This document shows, piece after piece, positions 43,632 to 53,792 of a stretch of 64,000 bases of DNA. Position 1 is the first letter of the stretch; each line of letters opens with the position of its first letter. The notes under the pieces were generated by a model. That model did no database searches. It was not told where the DNA came from and saw nothing but the letters and a program-made list of their open reading frames with translations. The translations under genes were made by a program, and so were the position numbers. The DNA comes from Trinickia dinghuensis (lineage in GTDB: Bacteria > Pseudomonadota > Gammaproteobacteria > Burkholderiales > Burkholderiaceae): contig NZ_QRGA01000016.1 of assembly GCF_003367175.1 (NCBI RefSeq), forward strand, positions 62,001 to 126,000. Direction: 5' to 3'.

Positions 43632-44599
43632 GACAGCGCCTCGTCGGTCAGCGCGAGCGTACGGCCCGCGTGTACGTGGCGCACCTCGCGCACGCCGAGA
43701 TAGGCCGCGAGTTGCCCGGGCGGCACGTCCTTGAGCGGACCGGGCCCAGGGCCCACACCCGGTGCGGGTTGCGGATAGGCGGTCGAGCGCGCCGTATAGA
43801 ACGTGACATGGCCTTCGACTTTCTGCTGAATTTGGTGGATGTGACCGTTCAGGACCGTGACCGAGCCGAAGCGGCGCAGCATCGCGAGCGCTTCGCCCGC
43901 ATCGTCGGTGCCCCAGCCCCATTGCGGGTAGAGCGACCACATCGGCATGTGCGCGAACACGACGATCGGCGTTTCAGACGTGCGCGCCGCGAGATCCTGC
44001 TTGAGCCACGCGAGCTGATCGGGCCCGAGCCAGCCGAGGCCGCCGCCTTGCAAGTTCAGCACGTTGATGAGCGCGACGAAGTGCACGCCGCGATGATCGA
44101 AGCTGTACCAGCCGCCTTCGGTTTGCTTTTCGCCGAAGCGCTCGAAGAAGGCGCGGCCGTTGTCGCCGATGACGTCGTGCTCGCCGGGCACGAAGAACGC
44201 GCGCCGCGTGCTCGAGCCGCGCACGAGCTGGTCGACCGTATCGAATTCGTCGGGCCGCGACAAATGGGTGAGGTCGCCCGTGTGAACGATGAAGTCGGGT
44301 TGTACCGGCTGCGCGTCGATGCGCGCGAGCGCGGCCTTGAGTGTGCCCGTGACGTCGGGATTCGGCGCTTTCGTGAAGCCGATGTGCGAGTCGCTGATTT
44401 GCACGAAGCTGAACGTGGCGTCCTTCAGCGCGTCGGCCGCAGCTTGGGTGTCAGCATCGGCATCGCCGCCGAGCGTGCGCGCCTGCAAGACGCCGCCGTG
44501 CATCGTCCAAAGCGTGCCGGCGCCGGCCCACGCCATGCATTTGAGAAAACGGCGGCGGTTCGTCGCCGCGCGATCGTCGGGGTGGTCGTCGTGATCCAT
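43628..44599 (-). CDS. Tat-exported calcineurin-like metallophosphoesterase
   Basis: A 323-residue periplasmic protein with a twin-arginine signal (NRRRFLKCMAWAGAG). The metallophosphoesterase motifs are in order: ISDSHIG (D-x-H), HTGDLTH (GD), VPGEHDVIGD (GEHD in place of the common GNHD), FAHMPMW and NGHIHQ. So a two-metal site is expected. AGGAG lies seven bases before the ATG at 44599. It starts the operon that continues with the cupredoxin, ECF sigma and anti-sigma genes. The substrate is unknown. Confidence 0.92.
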   Translation of the reverse strand: MDHDDHPDDRAATNRRRFLKCMAWAGAGTLWTMHGGVLQARTLGGDADADTQAAADALKDATFSFVQISDSHIGFTKAPNPDVTGTLKAALARIDAQPVQPDFIVHTGDLTHLSRPDEFDTVDQLVRGSSTRRAFFVPGEHDVIGDNGRAFFERFGEKQTEGGWYSFDHRGVHFVALINVLNLQGGGLGWLGPDQLAWLKQDLAARTSETPIVVFAHMPMWSLYPQWGWGTDDAGEALAMLRRFGSVTVLNGHIHQIQQKVEGHVTFYTARSTAYPQPAPGVGPGPGPLKDVPPGQLAAYLGVREVRHVHAGRTLALTDEALS

Positions 44600-44800
44600 G
44601 TTGCTCTCCTGGGAAATGAGCACGCGGTGCGTGATCGGGGGGCAGGCGTGCGACGGCAGCGCGGCCCTCGGAGAGCGTTACCGGGTGACCTCGCCAAATA
44701 TTCCCGCGATCGGTGATGGTCTCTGATCGCTCCGATCTGAGGGACTGAGGGACTCGCGATTTGCAGGGAGGCGGGCCAGCGGATGTTCGAGCGATAATTT

Positions 44801-44838
44801 TATCCGGGTGTTATTGATTTATGATTTTTGCCCGGATA
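44801..44838. promoter_or_regulatory. Inverted repeat TATCCGGG-N22-CCCGGATA, candidate operator
   Basis: Two perfect 8-base arms (44801-44808 and 44831-44838) lie in a locally AT-rich leader 42 bases before the DUF2239 gene. Spacing suits an operator bound by a dimer, or a hairpin in the 5' leader. The gap between divergent genes (44600-44879) otherwise shows nothing else definite. Confidence 0.4.
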
Positions 44839-44879
44839 TTATTTGTGCATCTGTTGATTTGTTCTCATGGGAGCCCTTC

Positions 44880-45548
44880 ATGGCGCATCGGCCGGAGCCT
44901 TGTTTATTCACGATTTTTGACGGTCATCGCCATTTGGCGTCGGGAACGCTGCCGACTGTCGCGCTAGCCGGCAAGCACGCAGCCGCTGAGGGTGCGCCTG
45001 GGCCGATTCTGATTTTCGACAACGGAACGGGGCGCTCGATCGACGTCGATACGCGCGGCACGGACGAGCAGGTGCGCGAGCGCTTGAGTCGCGCGCCCGG
45101 CGCTTGTGCGCCGATCGCTCAGGAAGAATCCGGCGAGGAACCGGCCGCAGCCGGCGAAGGCGCCGCGCCACGCGGGCGCGGCCGGCCGAAGCTGGGCGTG
45201 ATCGCCCGCGAGGTCACGCTGCTGCCGCGGCATTGGGAATGGCTGGGTTCGCAGCCGGGCGGGTCATCGGTGGCGCTGCGCAAGCTTGTCGAGGAGGCGC
45301 GCCGCAACCACGCGCGGCGAGACGAGAAGCGCGCCGCGCACGAGCGGGCCTATCACTTCATGTCCGCGATGGCGGGCAATTTGCGAGACTTCGAGGAAGC
45401 GACGCGCGCGCTGTTCGCCGATGACGCCTCTCGTTTCGCCACGCTTGCGGCCGATTGGCCGGCGGACATTCGAAGCCACGCCGAGTGGCTTGCGTTTGGC
45501 GACACGGCACAAACTAATACCCCGGCTGCTGCCGGCCCGCGGTCCTGA
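44880..45548 (+). CDS. DUF2239 family protein
   Basis: A 222-residue cytoplasmic protein of the DUF2239 family. The pattern is CLFTIFDGHRHLASGTLPTVALA near 8-30, LIFDNGTGRSIDVD, RGRGRPKLGVIAREVTLLPRHWEWLGSQPGGSSVALRKLVEEARR near 103-147, and FMSAMAGNLRDFEEATRALFADDASRFATL. The central RGRGRPKLGV stretch looks like an AT-hook-type segment. GGGAG is 7 bases before the ATG at 44880; a longer frame is rejected. Function is not known. Confidence 0.9.
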   Translation: MAHRPEPCLFTIFDGHRHLASGTLPTVALAGKHAAAEGAPGPILIFDNGTGRSIDVDTRGTDEQVRERLSRAPGACAPIAQEESGEEPAAAGEGAAPRGRGRPKLGVIAREVTLLPRHWEWLGSQPGGSSVALRKLVEEARRNHARRDEKRAAHERAYHFMSAMAGNLRDFEEATRALFADDASRFATLAADWPADIRSHAEWLAFGDTAQTNTPAAAGPRS

Positions 45549-45645
45549 GCGGCGCGGGAAACGCCGGGTCGGTACACCGCGGGACGAGCAGGCCGGTGCT
45601 GCGTCGATTCGCTCGCCGACTATTCGTCGACTTCGCGTCGAATTG

Positions 45646-45677
45646 GCTCGAATCGGGTCGTACAACCCGATTCGAGC
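45646..45677. terminator. 13-pair perfect hairpin between convergent genes
   Basis: GCTCGAATCGGGT and ACCCGATTCGAGC form a perfect stem around a six-base loop. It lies between the ends of the DUF2239 and SatP-like genes, which converge, so it probably acts as a bidirectional terminator. No T-tract follows on either strand. Confidence 0.55.
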
Positions 45678-45689
45678 GCGAGGATTGCG

Positions 45690-46283
45690 TCAGCGGGCCA
45701 GCGTAGGCGCGGGCGTCGCGGTGCTTTGCCCGATCGGGAAGACCGCTCGGCCGTACATTTCGATCTGCATCTCGGCGGCCGACAGATAGAAGGCCAGGAT
45801 CGCCGTGAGCAGGCCCGCGTAGCCGCCTGCCGCGTGGAGAGCAGCCGAACCCGTCCATTCACCGAACGCCAGCAGGAAGAACGTGATCCACAGAACGAGG
45901 AAGACGCCTTGCAGGACCTTCGGCGAGCGGAACGTGGCAAGCCACATGTAGAACGTGAACACGCCCCACAGGCACAGATACCAGCCGACGAAGGCTGCCG
46001 GCACCTTGTCGTGCAGGAACAGCACGAACAGTGCGAACGACCACCAGAAAGCGCCGTAGCTGACGAACGCCGTCGCGCCGAACGTGTTGCCGCGCGGCAC
46101 CTCCATCACGCCGGCGATGATCTGCGCCGTGCCGCCGAAGGCGAAGGCGCACGCGAGCACCATGCCGATGGCATCGCCCGTGAACCAGCCCGCGTTGATC
46201 ATGCTGAGAAGCCAGGTGGTTAGCGCAAAACCCGCCAGACCGAGCGGCGCCGGATTGGGAAACTTCTTTGCTTCGTTGCTCAT
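45690..46283 (-). CDS. satP: GPR1/FUN34/YaaH-family acetate transporter
   Basis: A 197-residue inner-membrane protein with six helices. The family signature NPAPLGLAGFALTTWLLSMINAG is at residues 10-32. GGTAQIIAGVMEVPRGNTFGATAFVSYGAFWWSFA and the later WYLCLWGVFTFYMWLATF also match SatP, an acetate/succinate-proton symporter. AAGGG lies about 8 bases before the ATG. Length fits E. coli SatP (188). Confidence 0.9.
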   Translation of the reverse strand: MSNEAKKFPNPAPLGLAGFALTTWLLSMINAGWFTGDAIGMVLACAFAFGGTAQIIAGVMEVPRGNTFGATAFVSYGAFWWSFALFVLFLHDKVPAAFVGWYLCLWGVFTFYMWLATFRSPKVLQGVFLVLWITFFLLAFGEWTGSAALHAAGGYAGLLTAILAFYLSAAEMQIEMYGRAVFPIGQSTATPAPTLAR

Positions 46284-46788
46284 TGCCGTGCCCTTGATAG
46301 TGGGATCAACGTCCCGTTAATTGACGCATTGAGTTTTGAAACGTGGGCGGCATGGGCTGCCGCCTTGACGGACGGGGGAGAACGCAGTCTTCCCGTAATC
46401 CGGATTTCTGAAGTTAATAGTCTCCTTCGTTGTTTTCATCGCGATGCAAGTAGCGGAAACCCTGTATTTATTTCATTCTGGATTTCAGACCGCTTCATTT
46501 ACGTCGAAACACATCGCATGCGTCATTAATACGCCGGCTCACTTACCCAAAACTTACGCCTGGCCGACCTAGAGGGTGCGACCGAACATGGGGGATTGCG
46601 CTGACGAATGTGCCGCGCAACCGCGGCGCGCAACGAGTGAACGGACAACGCTACCCGTCTGCCTCGAGGCCGCGCGAAGGCGCTGACAGGTCCGCCTGCC
46701 TGCGCGGCGGACCTAATCGATTGCGGTGTGGCTTGATCGTCGCGCTCGGGAGCGCTGAAAGCCTCGCCCCTTAGGGGCGGGAATGTCA
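46284..46788. other. Non-coding stretch, first part AT-rich, second part strongly structured
   Basis: No gene is supported in these 505 bases. About 46390-46540 is AT-rich compared with its surroundings. The second half (46550-46788) carries several GC-rich hairpins and ends directly at the stop codon of the small secreted protein gene; it is described in the next entry. Confidence 0.5.
46688..46788 (+). mobile_element. Possible relic of an IS200/IS605-type element right end (omega-RNA-like)
   Basis: Three stems follow each other on the plus strand: AGGTCCGCC/GGCGGACCT (46688-46714), GCGCT/AGCGC (46742-46755) and CGCCCC-TTA-GGGGCG (46765-46779), ending in GGAATGTCAC. The terminal hairpin followed by AATGTCAC resembles the right end and 3' end of omega-RNAs that accompany tnpB genes in IS200/IS605-type elements. 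No tnpA or tnpB is present in the window, so if real this is a remnant. The resemblance is from memory and not from a search. Confidence 0.3.
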
Positions 46789-47043
46789 CTACTTGGGTTG
46801 GGTGCCGGCGGGCGGTCGACGGGCGATAGGGTCGTTGGTTGGCTTTTGCGGCCGCTTGATCGGCATGTTGTCCGGATTGTGGGCATTCGCGCCGCTGACG
46901 GGTGACTGTGGTGGTCGAACCATGGATGCACCGACATCCGCCGCCGGCCGTCGCGCCCAAGCCGCGTCGGCCGCGCATGCGCAGATGCATGCCAGCGCGG
47001 CCAGCATCGCGGCGCGGGCCGATATTCGCTTGATTGAGTCCAT
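46789..47043 (-). CDS. Small secreted protein of unknown function
   Basis: An 84-residue protein with a clear signal peptide (RISARAAMLAALACICACAADAAWA) and a short, Pro- and Asn-rich mature part without recognised domain. GAGGAGG lies six bases before the ATG, an unusually strong ribosome site that supports a real gene. The stop codon abuts the structured stretch described before. No partner is evident. Confidence 0.65.
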   Translation of the reverse strand: MDSIKRISARAAMLAALACICACAADAAWARRPAADVGASMVRPPQSPVSGANAHNPDNMPIKRPQKPTNDPIARRPPAGTQPK

Positions 47044-47155
47044 CGAATCCTCCTCGTCGGTCGAACGGGACCCCGCAGGCGCGATTCGCGCCTGGCGCTG
47101 GCGTCCCGATCAGCACCGATCGAGCAGCAATTGAAAGACCTGCTCCCCCTACCGT

Positions 47156-48160
47156 TCAACGCCCCGCGGAGGCAGCCGCCATCGCATCGCGCACCTGTGT
47201 CCCGATTTCGAACGAGCGCAGCCGCGCGGCGTGATCGTAGATCTGCGCGGTCAGGATCAACTCGTCGGCCTGGGTTTGGGCGATGATCGATTCGAGCGCC
47301 GCTCGCACGGTCTCGGGGCTGCCGACGGCCGAGCAAGCAAGCGAGTGCCGCACGTTGGCCAATTCCATCTCCGATGCCTCGAGTTGGTCGACCGGCGGCG
47401 GTAATTGTCCGGGCGTACCGCGCCGTAGTGCGATGAATTGCTGCTGCAGCGACGTGAAGAGCCGCTCGCCTTCGGCGTCGGTTTCGGCCGCGAACAGATT
47501 CACGCCGACCATCGCATAAGGCTTGGCGAGCGCGGCTGACGGGCGGAATTGCGAGCGATAGACGTGCAGGGCGGTCAGCAGATGATCGGGGGCAAAGTGC
47601 GAAGCGAAGGCGAAGGGTAGACCGAGTCCTGCAGCCAATTGCGCGGAAAACAGCGACGAGCCGAGCAGCCAGATCGGCACGTTCAGCCCGGCGCCGGGTA
47701 CGGCCCGCACGCGTTGACCGCTCACGGGTTCGGCGAAATAGCGCTGCAACTCGACGACATCTTCGGGAAACCGATCGGCGCTTTCATGCATGTCGCGCCG
47801 CAGCGCGCGGGCCGTCGTTTGATCGGTGCCTGGGGCGCGCCCCAGACCCAGATCGATGCGATCCGGGTAGAGCGAGGCGAGCGTACCGAACTGTTCGGCG
47901 ATGACGAGCGGGGCGTGGTTCGGCAGCATGACGCCGCCCGAGCCGACGCGGATCGTCTTCGTGCCGCCGGCGATATGGCCGATCACGACGGCCGTTGCCG
48001 CGCTCGCGATGCCGGGCATGTTGTGATGTTCGGCGAGCCAGAAGCGCTGGTAGCCCCAGCGTTCGGCGTGCTGGGCGAGGTCGAGCGAGTGGCGGAAGGC
48101 GTCGGTCGGCGTTTTGCCGAGCGGGATCGGGGCGAGGTCGAGGACCGAGAAGGGGATCAT
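47156..48160 (-). CDS. LLM-class flavin-dependent monooxygenase
   Basis: A 334-residue cytoplasmic luciferase-like monooxygenase. It begins [55 protein letters not shown], typical of the YhbW/MsnO8-type group, followed by [44 protein letters not shown]. It uses reduced flavin from a separate reductase. The substrate is not known. The ATG at 48160 has only a weak ribosome site. It is not in an obvious operon. Confidence 0.9.
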   Translation of the reverse strand: MIPFSVLDLAPIPLGKTPTDAFRHSLDLAQHAERWGYQRFWLAEHHNMPGIASAATAVVIGHIAGGTKTIRVGSGGVMLPNHAPLVIAEQFGTLASLYPDRIDLGLGRAPGTDQTTARALRRDMHESADRFPEDVVELQRYFAEPVSGQRVRAVPGAGLNVPIWLLGSSLFSAQLAAGLGLPFAFASHFAPDHLLTALHVYRSQFRPSAALAKPYAMVGVNLFAAETDAEGERLFTSLQQQFIALRRGTPGQLPPPVDQLEASEMELANVRHSLACSAVGSPETVRAALESIIAQTQADELILTAQIYDHAARLRSFEIGTQVRDAMAAASAGR

Positions 48161-48469
48161 CGTCGTGAGGCGCTTCTAGGGCGCTCGGCGCGGGCGGATA
48201 TCGGCGCGGAACACCGCTGGGCGGCAGCGAGAAAAAGGAGAGGGCATTGTGCCAAACGACCAAGATTGCCGCTGTCGGCTGAAAAAAGGCCATGCCCGCC
48301 GCAGGGACTCTTCGGTACTCGACGGCGAGTTCGGGGCGTTCGCACGCATCGGGCCGTGTAACGGGCGAACTGCGCCCTGAGAAAACTAGCCGATTCCTAT
48401 ATTCCGTTCCCCGCCATGGCACGAATATCCGGCGCTTGATAGGGGGCTAGTCCCGTATTTCTCTTCATC
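48161..48469. other. Intergenic region with one possible small open frame
   Basis: These 309 bases hold no firm gene. AAGGAG (ending at 48240) stands eight bases before a GTG at 48249 that opens a 43-codon frame ending at 48380 (start MPNDQDCRCRLKKGHARRD). The site is good but the product matches nothing recognised. Confidence 0.3.
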
Positions 48470-50230
48470 CTATCTCGGCTCATTGTCCGTCACCCGGAAC
48501 CAAGAATTTCCATTATTCACTTGGGTTTTTCCTTTGTCATTCGAGGCATAATAGATCTTATCAGCCGGTATCGGGGTAAGAAAATCATATTCCGTGAATT
48601 TTACTGTACCTGTAGACTTCGCGCTCTGCGCGACAGCCACTATCTGTGCTCCAGAAGGAGACGCATAAAGCCCGGTTGTAGGCGATGCTGATATACAAGT
48701 AAAGATCTCATCGACCTTAATTAAATATGATGTGGTCCCGGCGCCAGTCTCGGGTCCTGAGCAAACATAGTTAAGCAAAATAATCTTCTTTCCGCCTTCG
48801 ATTTCTATTTTCGTCAATGAGTGCACCAAGTCTGTAGGCGGCCGCTTTTTTCCGTCATCGTTATTATTTATATCTTGCCCAGATTCGCGGGCAATCATGG
48901 TTCGGGCGTCTTTTTCGGCTTCTGCACTGCTGCGAGTCCGCAAGTAAGCAGCCAGCTTTGCAACGTAACCTGCCGGCTTCTCCCCGGGTCGAAATCCAGT
49001 TTCCTTTATGACTGCTTGCAACCTGCTATCGCCTCTGAACAGATTTTTAATTGCCAAATATTTTGGAATTAGCACATGCGTTTCATCCGCTCCATGGCTG
49101 ACTATATTGTGAGCGCCAGAGCTGTGTTCAGGGGCTCCTGCCGCGGACCCAGCTGCGGCCGCCGCCCCGCTTACAGGTCCATCTCTTTTGGCCGGTGCAG
49201 GTATGTGGGGGCTGCTTGATGCTGCGCTTGATGATGAGCTTGATGCCGCGCTTGATGCTGAAGCCATGCCAGACAAAGCCATAGGTGGCGCTGACTGCGC
49301 GGCGGTTTTCCGCAGTACACTGAGCAGATCTTTCTTCGCGATAGCAGCGTCAAAAACTCCTTTGTAGAATTCTCCTCGCAGATAATTGGCGGCGGCGGCC
49401 ACCTTCGGTTCGTGCCTGCAAAGCAGATTCAGGGCGTTATTAAAATATTCTTCCCCTTCGCGTGTGAATTGCATAGGGGCATGCGATGAAGCGGCACCAA
49501 GTTGCGCTGTCATTGACGTTCCGCGCATGGTTGCCGCAGACGCAACCGAGGTCATCTCCGTTCGCTGTTTCAGCTGGGTCGCCGCAGGCGAGCTATTCTC
49601 CAATTGTTGATGGCGTTGCGCGGCTTTCTCGCCCATCACGTCGGCCTCTTTCTCCAGTGAAGGATCGTCGTTGACCGCGCCTGCCTTAGTTTGCAAAGTA
49701 GGCCGAACCCGCCCCTGAGCTTGCTGCACGATATGCCAAGCCTCATGCGGCAAATGCCTTTCCTGCCCAGGCCCCACATGAATCTCACTGCCCTGGGCAT
49801 AAGCATGCGCTTGCAGCTGCGCCGGCTTATCCGAGTTATAGTGCACCTTCACATGATCCATGCTCATGCCGGAGAGCGACTCTATTCCCGACTTCAATTG
49901 ATTGGGCAAGCCGGTATTGTTGGGATTTTCATCGCGCTGTACGGGCGACAATTGAGCGGGTATTGTGCCGTCTTCGTGTCGTTGAACTATTCCGCCAAAG
50001 AGCGTATTTATTTTATGGCGTTGCGCCACCAACTGCGGGCTGTTGTGAATGGCGTCCCCCAACGCCCGTTGCTGTAGCATCCGCGGGCTGTTATTCGTCA
50101 TGTCGGTGAGTTTGCGTTGCGCCACCGCCGCTGGACGGTTGTCCACCGACATCCGCTCGTGCGTTTCCGTCCCGGCAGCTTCCGTTTGGACGGCATCGGC
50201 GTCATTTCTTGATTGCAGTGGTGCACGCAT
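48470..50230 (-). CDS. DUF4157 domain protein, putative toxin or effector with HExxH metallopeptidase motif
   Basis: A 586-residue protein with a modular layout. The N-terminus (about 30-100) carries repeated short segments ending in Gln-Arg (AVAQRKL, MLQQRAL, LVAQRHK, IVQRHE, PVQRDE). Residues about 107-203 form a DUF4157 domain: GLPNQLKSGIESLSGMSMDHVKVHYNSDKPAQLQAHAYAQGSEIHVGPGQERHLPHEAWHIVQQAQGRVRP. The HEAWH (162-166) and the later EKEAD (193-197) give the zinc-protease pattern. A Ser/Ala/Pro-rich hinge (about 318-365) leads to a C-terminal domain of about 200 residues that is not recognised. DUF4157 is known from effectors and toxins linked to extracellular contractile injection systems; no such structural genes are in the window. 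The 3' half is clearly more AT-rich than the neighbours, a sign of transfer. GAAGG precedes the ATG. Confidence 0.8.
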   Translation of the reverse strand: MRAPLQSRNDADAVQTEAAGTETHERMSVDNRPAAVAQRKLTDMTNNSPRMLQQRALGDAIHNSPQLVAQRHKINTLFGGIVQRHEDGTIPAQLSPVQRDENPNNTGLPNQLKSGIESLSGMSMDHVKVHYNSDKPAQLQAHAYAQGSEIHVGPGQERHLPHEAWHIVQQAQGRVRPTLQTKAGAVNDDPSLEKEADVMGEKAAQRHQQLENSSPAATQLKQRTEMTSVASAATMRGTSMTAQLGAASSHAPMQFTREGEEYFNNALNLLCRHEPKVAAAANYLRGEFYKGVFDAAIAKKDLLSVLRKTAAQSAPPMALSGMASASSAASSSSSSAASSSPHIPAPAKRDGPVSGAAAAAGSAAGAPEHSSGAHNIVSHGADETHVLIPKYLAIKNLFRGDSRLQAVIKETGFRPGEKPAGYVAKLAAYLRTRSSAEAEKDARTMIARESGQDINNNDDGKKRPPTDLVHSLTKIEIEGGKKIILLNYVCSGPETGAGTTSYLIKVDEIFTCISASPTTGLYASPSGAQIVAVAQSAKSTGTVKFTEYDFLTPIPADKIYYASNDKGKTQVNNGNSWFRVTDNEPR

Positions 50231-50449
50231 GGGGTGGCCTTCGTCGACGAGGGGCGTTATCGGTATGACTGCATGATCGTGACCTCATTTTACCTTTACT
50301 CGACCTGGGCGCTTTCGAATGCCGCTAGACGGCCGGGCCAGGACGCGCGGGTGATATACGGGATTTCCCTATGTTCGAATCGGAAGGGCACGCGGCGGAC
50401 AGCCGGCCTCTGATTTGCCATGCCCTCAAATTCTCCCTGCCACCCCTCC

Positions 50450-50478
50450 TTGAATTTGCCATAGTCGGTCCATATAAT
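50450..50478 (+). promoter_or_regulatory. groESL promoter (sigma-70 type)
   Basis: TTGAAT (50450-50455) and a perfect TATAAT (50473-50478) are separated by 17 bases. The -10 box abuts and overlaps by one base the CIRCE operator, so repressor binding would block initiation. Confidence 0.85.
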
Positions 50479-50504
50479 TAGCACTCGCTGCACATGAGTG
50501 CTAA
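50478..50504 (+). promoter_or_regulatory. CIRCE operator (HrcA binding site)
   Basis: TTAGCACTC (50478-50486), nine bases, GAGTGCTAA (50496-50504) is a perfect match to the CIRCE consensus. The HrcA repressor should bind it and release it under heat or misfolding stress, controlling groES and groEL. Confidence 0.97.
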
Positions 50505-50577
50505 CAAGTTCCGTCCGGGTCGCTACCTGGCGGCCTCAACTTCAGCGTCCTTCAGTCTCAAACCAGAGAGGAAATGT

Positions 50578-50868
50578 ATGAACCTTCGTCCTTTGCACGA
50601 TCGCGTCATCGTGAAGCGTTTGGATCAAGAAACCAAGACTGCCTCGGGCATCGTGATCCCTGACGCCGCCGCCGAAAAGCCGGATCAAGGCGAAGTGCTC
50701 GCGATCGGGCCGGGCAAGCGCAACGACAAGGGCGACCAAATCGCTCTCGACGTCAAAGTCGGCGATCGCGTCCTGTTCGGCAAGTACGCCGGCCAAACGG
50801 TCAAGGTCGACGGCAACGAACTGCTCGTGATGCGCGAAGAAGACATCATGGCGGTCGTGCAGAAGTAA
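50578..50868 (+). CDS. groES: Co-chaperonin GroES
   Basis: A 96-residue protein that caps GroEL. It begins [24 protein letters not shown] and shows the mobile loop ([14 protein letters not shown], about 16-29) and the roof region. Length is normal. The ATG at 50578 has GAGAGGAA upstream. It is 50 bases before groEL and transcribed from the CIRCE-controlled promoter. Confidence 0.98.
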   Translation: MNLRPLHDRVIVKRLDQETKTASGIVIPDAAAEKPDQGEVLAIGPGKRNDKGDQIALDVKVGDRVLFGKYAGQTVKVDGNELLVMREEDIMAVVQK

Positions 50869-50915
50869 TTTCCGCCGTCCAGGTCGATATTTCACAAAGA
50901 ATTTCAAGGAGTTAG

Positions 50916-52559
<1,644 letters not shown>

Positions 52560-52638
52560 TTTCGGCGTTGCGGCCCGCTCGGGCTGCAAACCGGGATCAC
52601 ATGAAGGGCGCGCCGCGAGGCGCGTCCTCCAGCCAAAG

Positions 52639-52665
52639 AAACCCCGCAGCAACGCGGGGTTTTTT
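52639..52665 (+). terminator. Rho-independent terminator after groEL
   Basis: The arms AAACCCCGC and GCGGGGTTT pair around a six-base loop, and T residues run on to 52665. It lies 80 bases after the groEL stop. Confidence 0.95.
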
Positions 52666-52718
52666 ACATGTGGGTACGCACCCAGTTGCGGGGCGTTGCA
52701 GAATGATCACGCGAAAAT

Positions 52719-53792
52719 TCAGACAGCGTTTGCTGTGATCATGTCGCTATCGAGAAGTCGCGTGGCGACCTCGGTGAAGGACGCAAAACAAACTTCGAAG
52801 TCCGGCTTGCTGCTCGTGAACAGCAGTGGCTTAAGGCGCTGCTCAAAGTCTTTGCGCAATTCGTCATGCGTGCGGGAGCGCTCCAGTGTCCGGCGTAATA
52901 CTCGGTAAGGCTGCTGATTGAACTCGGGATGCTGCTTTCGAAACTCTTCCGCGTCTGTCGCGATCAGTCCGGCGAAGATGGTCCGTCCCTGCTCAATCGA
53001 TTCCGGATGGCGCTCAGCGATACGCCAAACGTCGTAAATGTGGCGAACGAGCGCGCTGTCGTACGTACCGCGTTGATGACCGTCCCATTTCCACGCGCAG
53101 CGCCGAAGCAGCGACAGCACCTTTTCCGCTAACGTCTCTGCCGTCGAGATGGCCACCATCGAGAACCGGTGAGGCTGCTTCCGAGGAACGAATCTGTCCA
53201 GCAGGTAGCCCATTTCCAATTCCTGCACCCTCAACTTCGGCGGACGGTGAATGAGTTCTAGCTTCAGTTGCGGCCGTAGCACGCCTGAGACGTCCCGGAA
53301 TCGCCCTTCGTACGAGAGTGCGAGGCAGTAATAACGGCGACTGTCTCTGCACAAGGGGTTTTCGGAATTTTCGGTTTGCGCGAATTCGAAACCAGCTGAT
53401 TTGAGGCGGCGCTCGACTTCATCATGAAGATCGCCGAGCCGTTTTCGGTTGGTTTGTCCCTGCGGCAGGGCATAGCCGTCTGGAACCGCATCGAGGACCA
53501 CCTTGACGTCAATGTCCTCGGACATCCAATCGATCAGACCATGGGCCTTTGAGAGGCATGTCCCGCCAGCGAAGACCAGATGCGTTAGAACTTCGACCCG
53601 AGCAAGGCAGCAGTCCCCTCTCGCTCGATCCCGTTGGTGGGCGACATGCGCGAGTCGAACCCGCGAGAGCGGGAACAGCGCATCCGTAATGTGAATATCT
53701 TTCTCGGCCGCAGCCGGGGGCAGATTTCCCAGCATTCCTGCATTGGCTGCGTCTTCGATTTCAGCTTTGAGTGTTTCTGAGATGGTTCTCAT
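52719..53792 (-). CDS. AbiEii/AbiGii-type nucleotidyltransferase toxin
   Basis: A 357-residue predicted toxin of the type IV AbiE family, which has a nucleotidyltransferase fold. Key motifs are EKDIHITDALF (30-40), FAGGTCLSKAHGL (74-86) with the GG-T-L-K pattern, and SEDIDVKV (91-98) with the paired acids. The later segment RPQLKLELIHR supplies the third-strand acid of this fold. The region between about residues 44 and 68 (RVRLAHVAHQRDRARGDCC) seems longer than usual and reads poorly. The start overlaps the antitoxin gene by 32 bases, so the pair is co-translated. It can act in phage defence (family knowledge). Confidence 0.85.
   Translation of the reverse strand: MRTISETLKAEIEDAANAGMLGNLPPAAAEKDIHITDALFPLSRVRLAHVAHQRDRARGDCCLARVEVLTHLVFAGGTCLSKAHGLIDWMSEDIDVKVVLDAVPDGYALPQGQTNRKRLGDLHDEVERRLKSAGFEFAQTENSENPLCRDSRRYYCLALSYEGRFRDVSGVLRPQLKLELIHRPPKLRVQELEMGYLLDRFVPRKQPHRFSMVAISTAETLAEKVLSLLRRCAWKWDGHQRGTYDSALVRHIYDVWRIAERHPESIEQGRTIFAGLIATDAEEFRKQHPEFNQQPYRVLRRTLERSRTHDELRKDFEQRLKPLLFTSSKPDFEVCFASFTEVATRLLDSDMITANAV

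Noticed and set aside
46326..46529. A 66-codon plus-strand frame between the SatP-like gene and the structured stretch
   Set aside because: No ribosome site, no homology-like motif, and it lies in the AT-rich part of a non-coding region.
53630..53690. tRNA-like sequence on the minus strand (GGGTTCGACTCGCG then CGCCCACCA) inside the AbiEii gene
   Set aside because: The T-arm-like part and a CCA-like end are there, but the number of bases between them does not fit a tRNA acceptor stem, one T-stem pair is wrong, and no D-arm or anticodon arm is upstream. At most a small tRNA-derived fragment.
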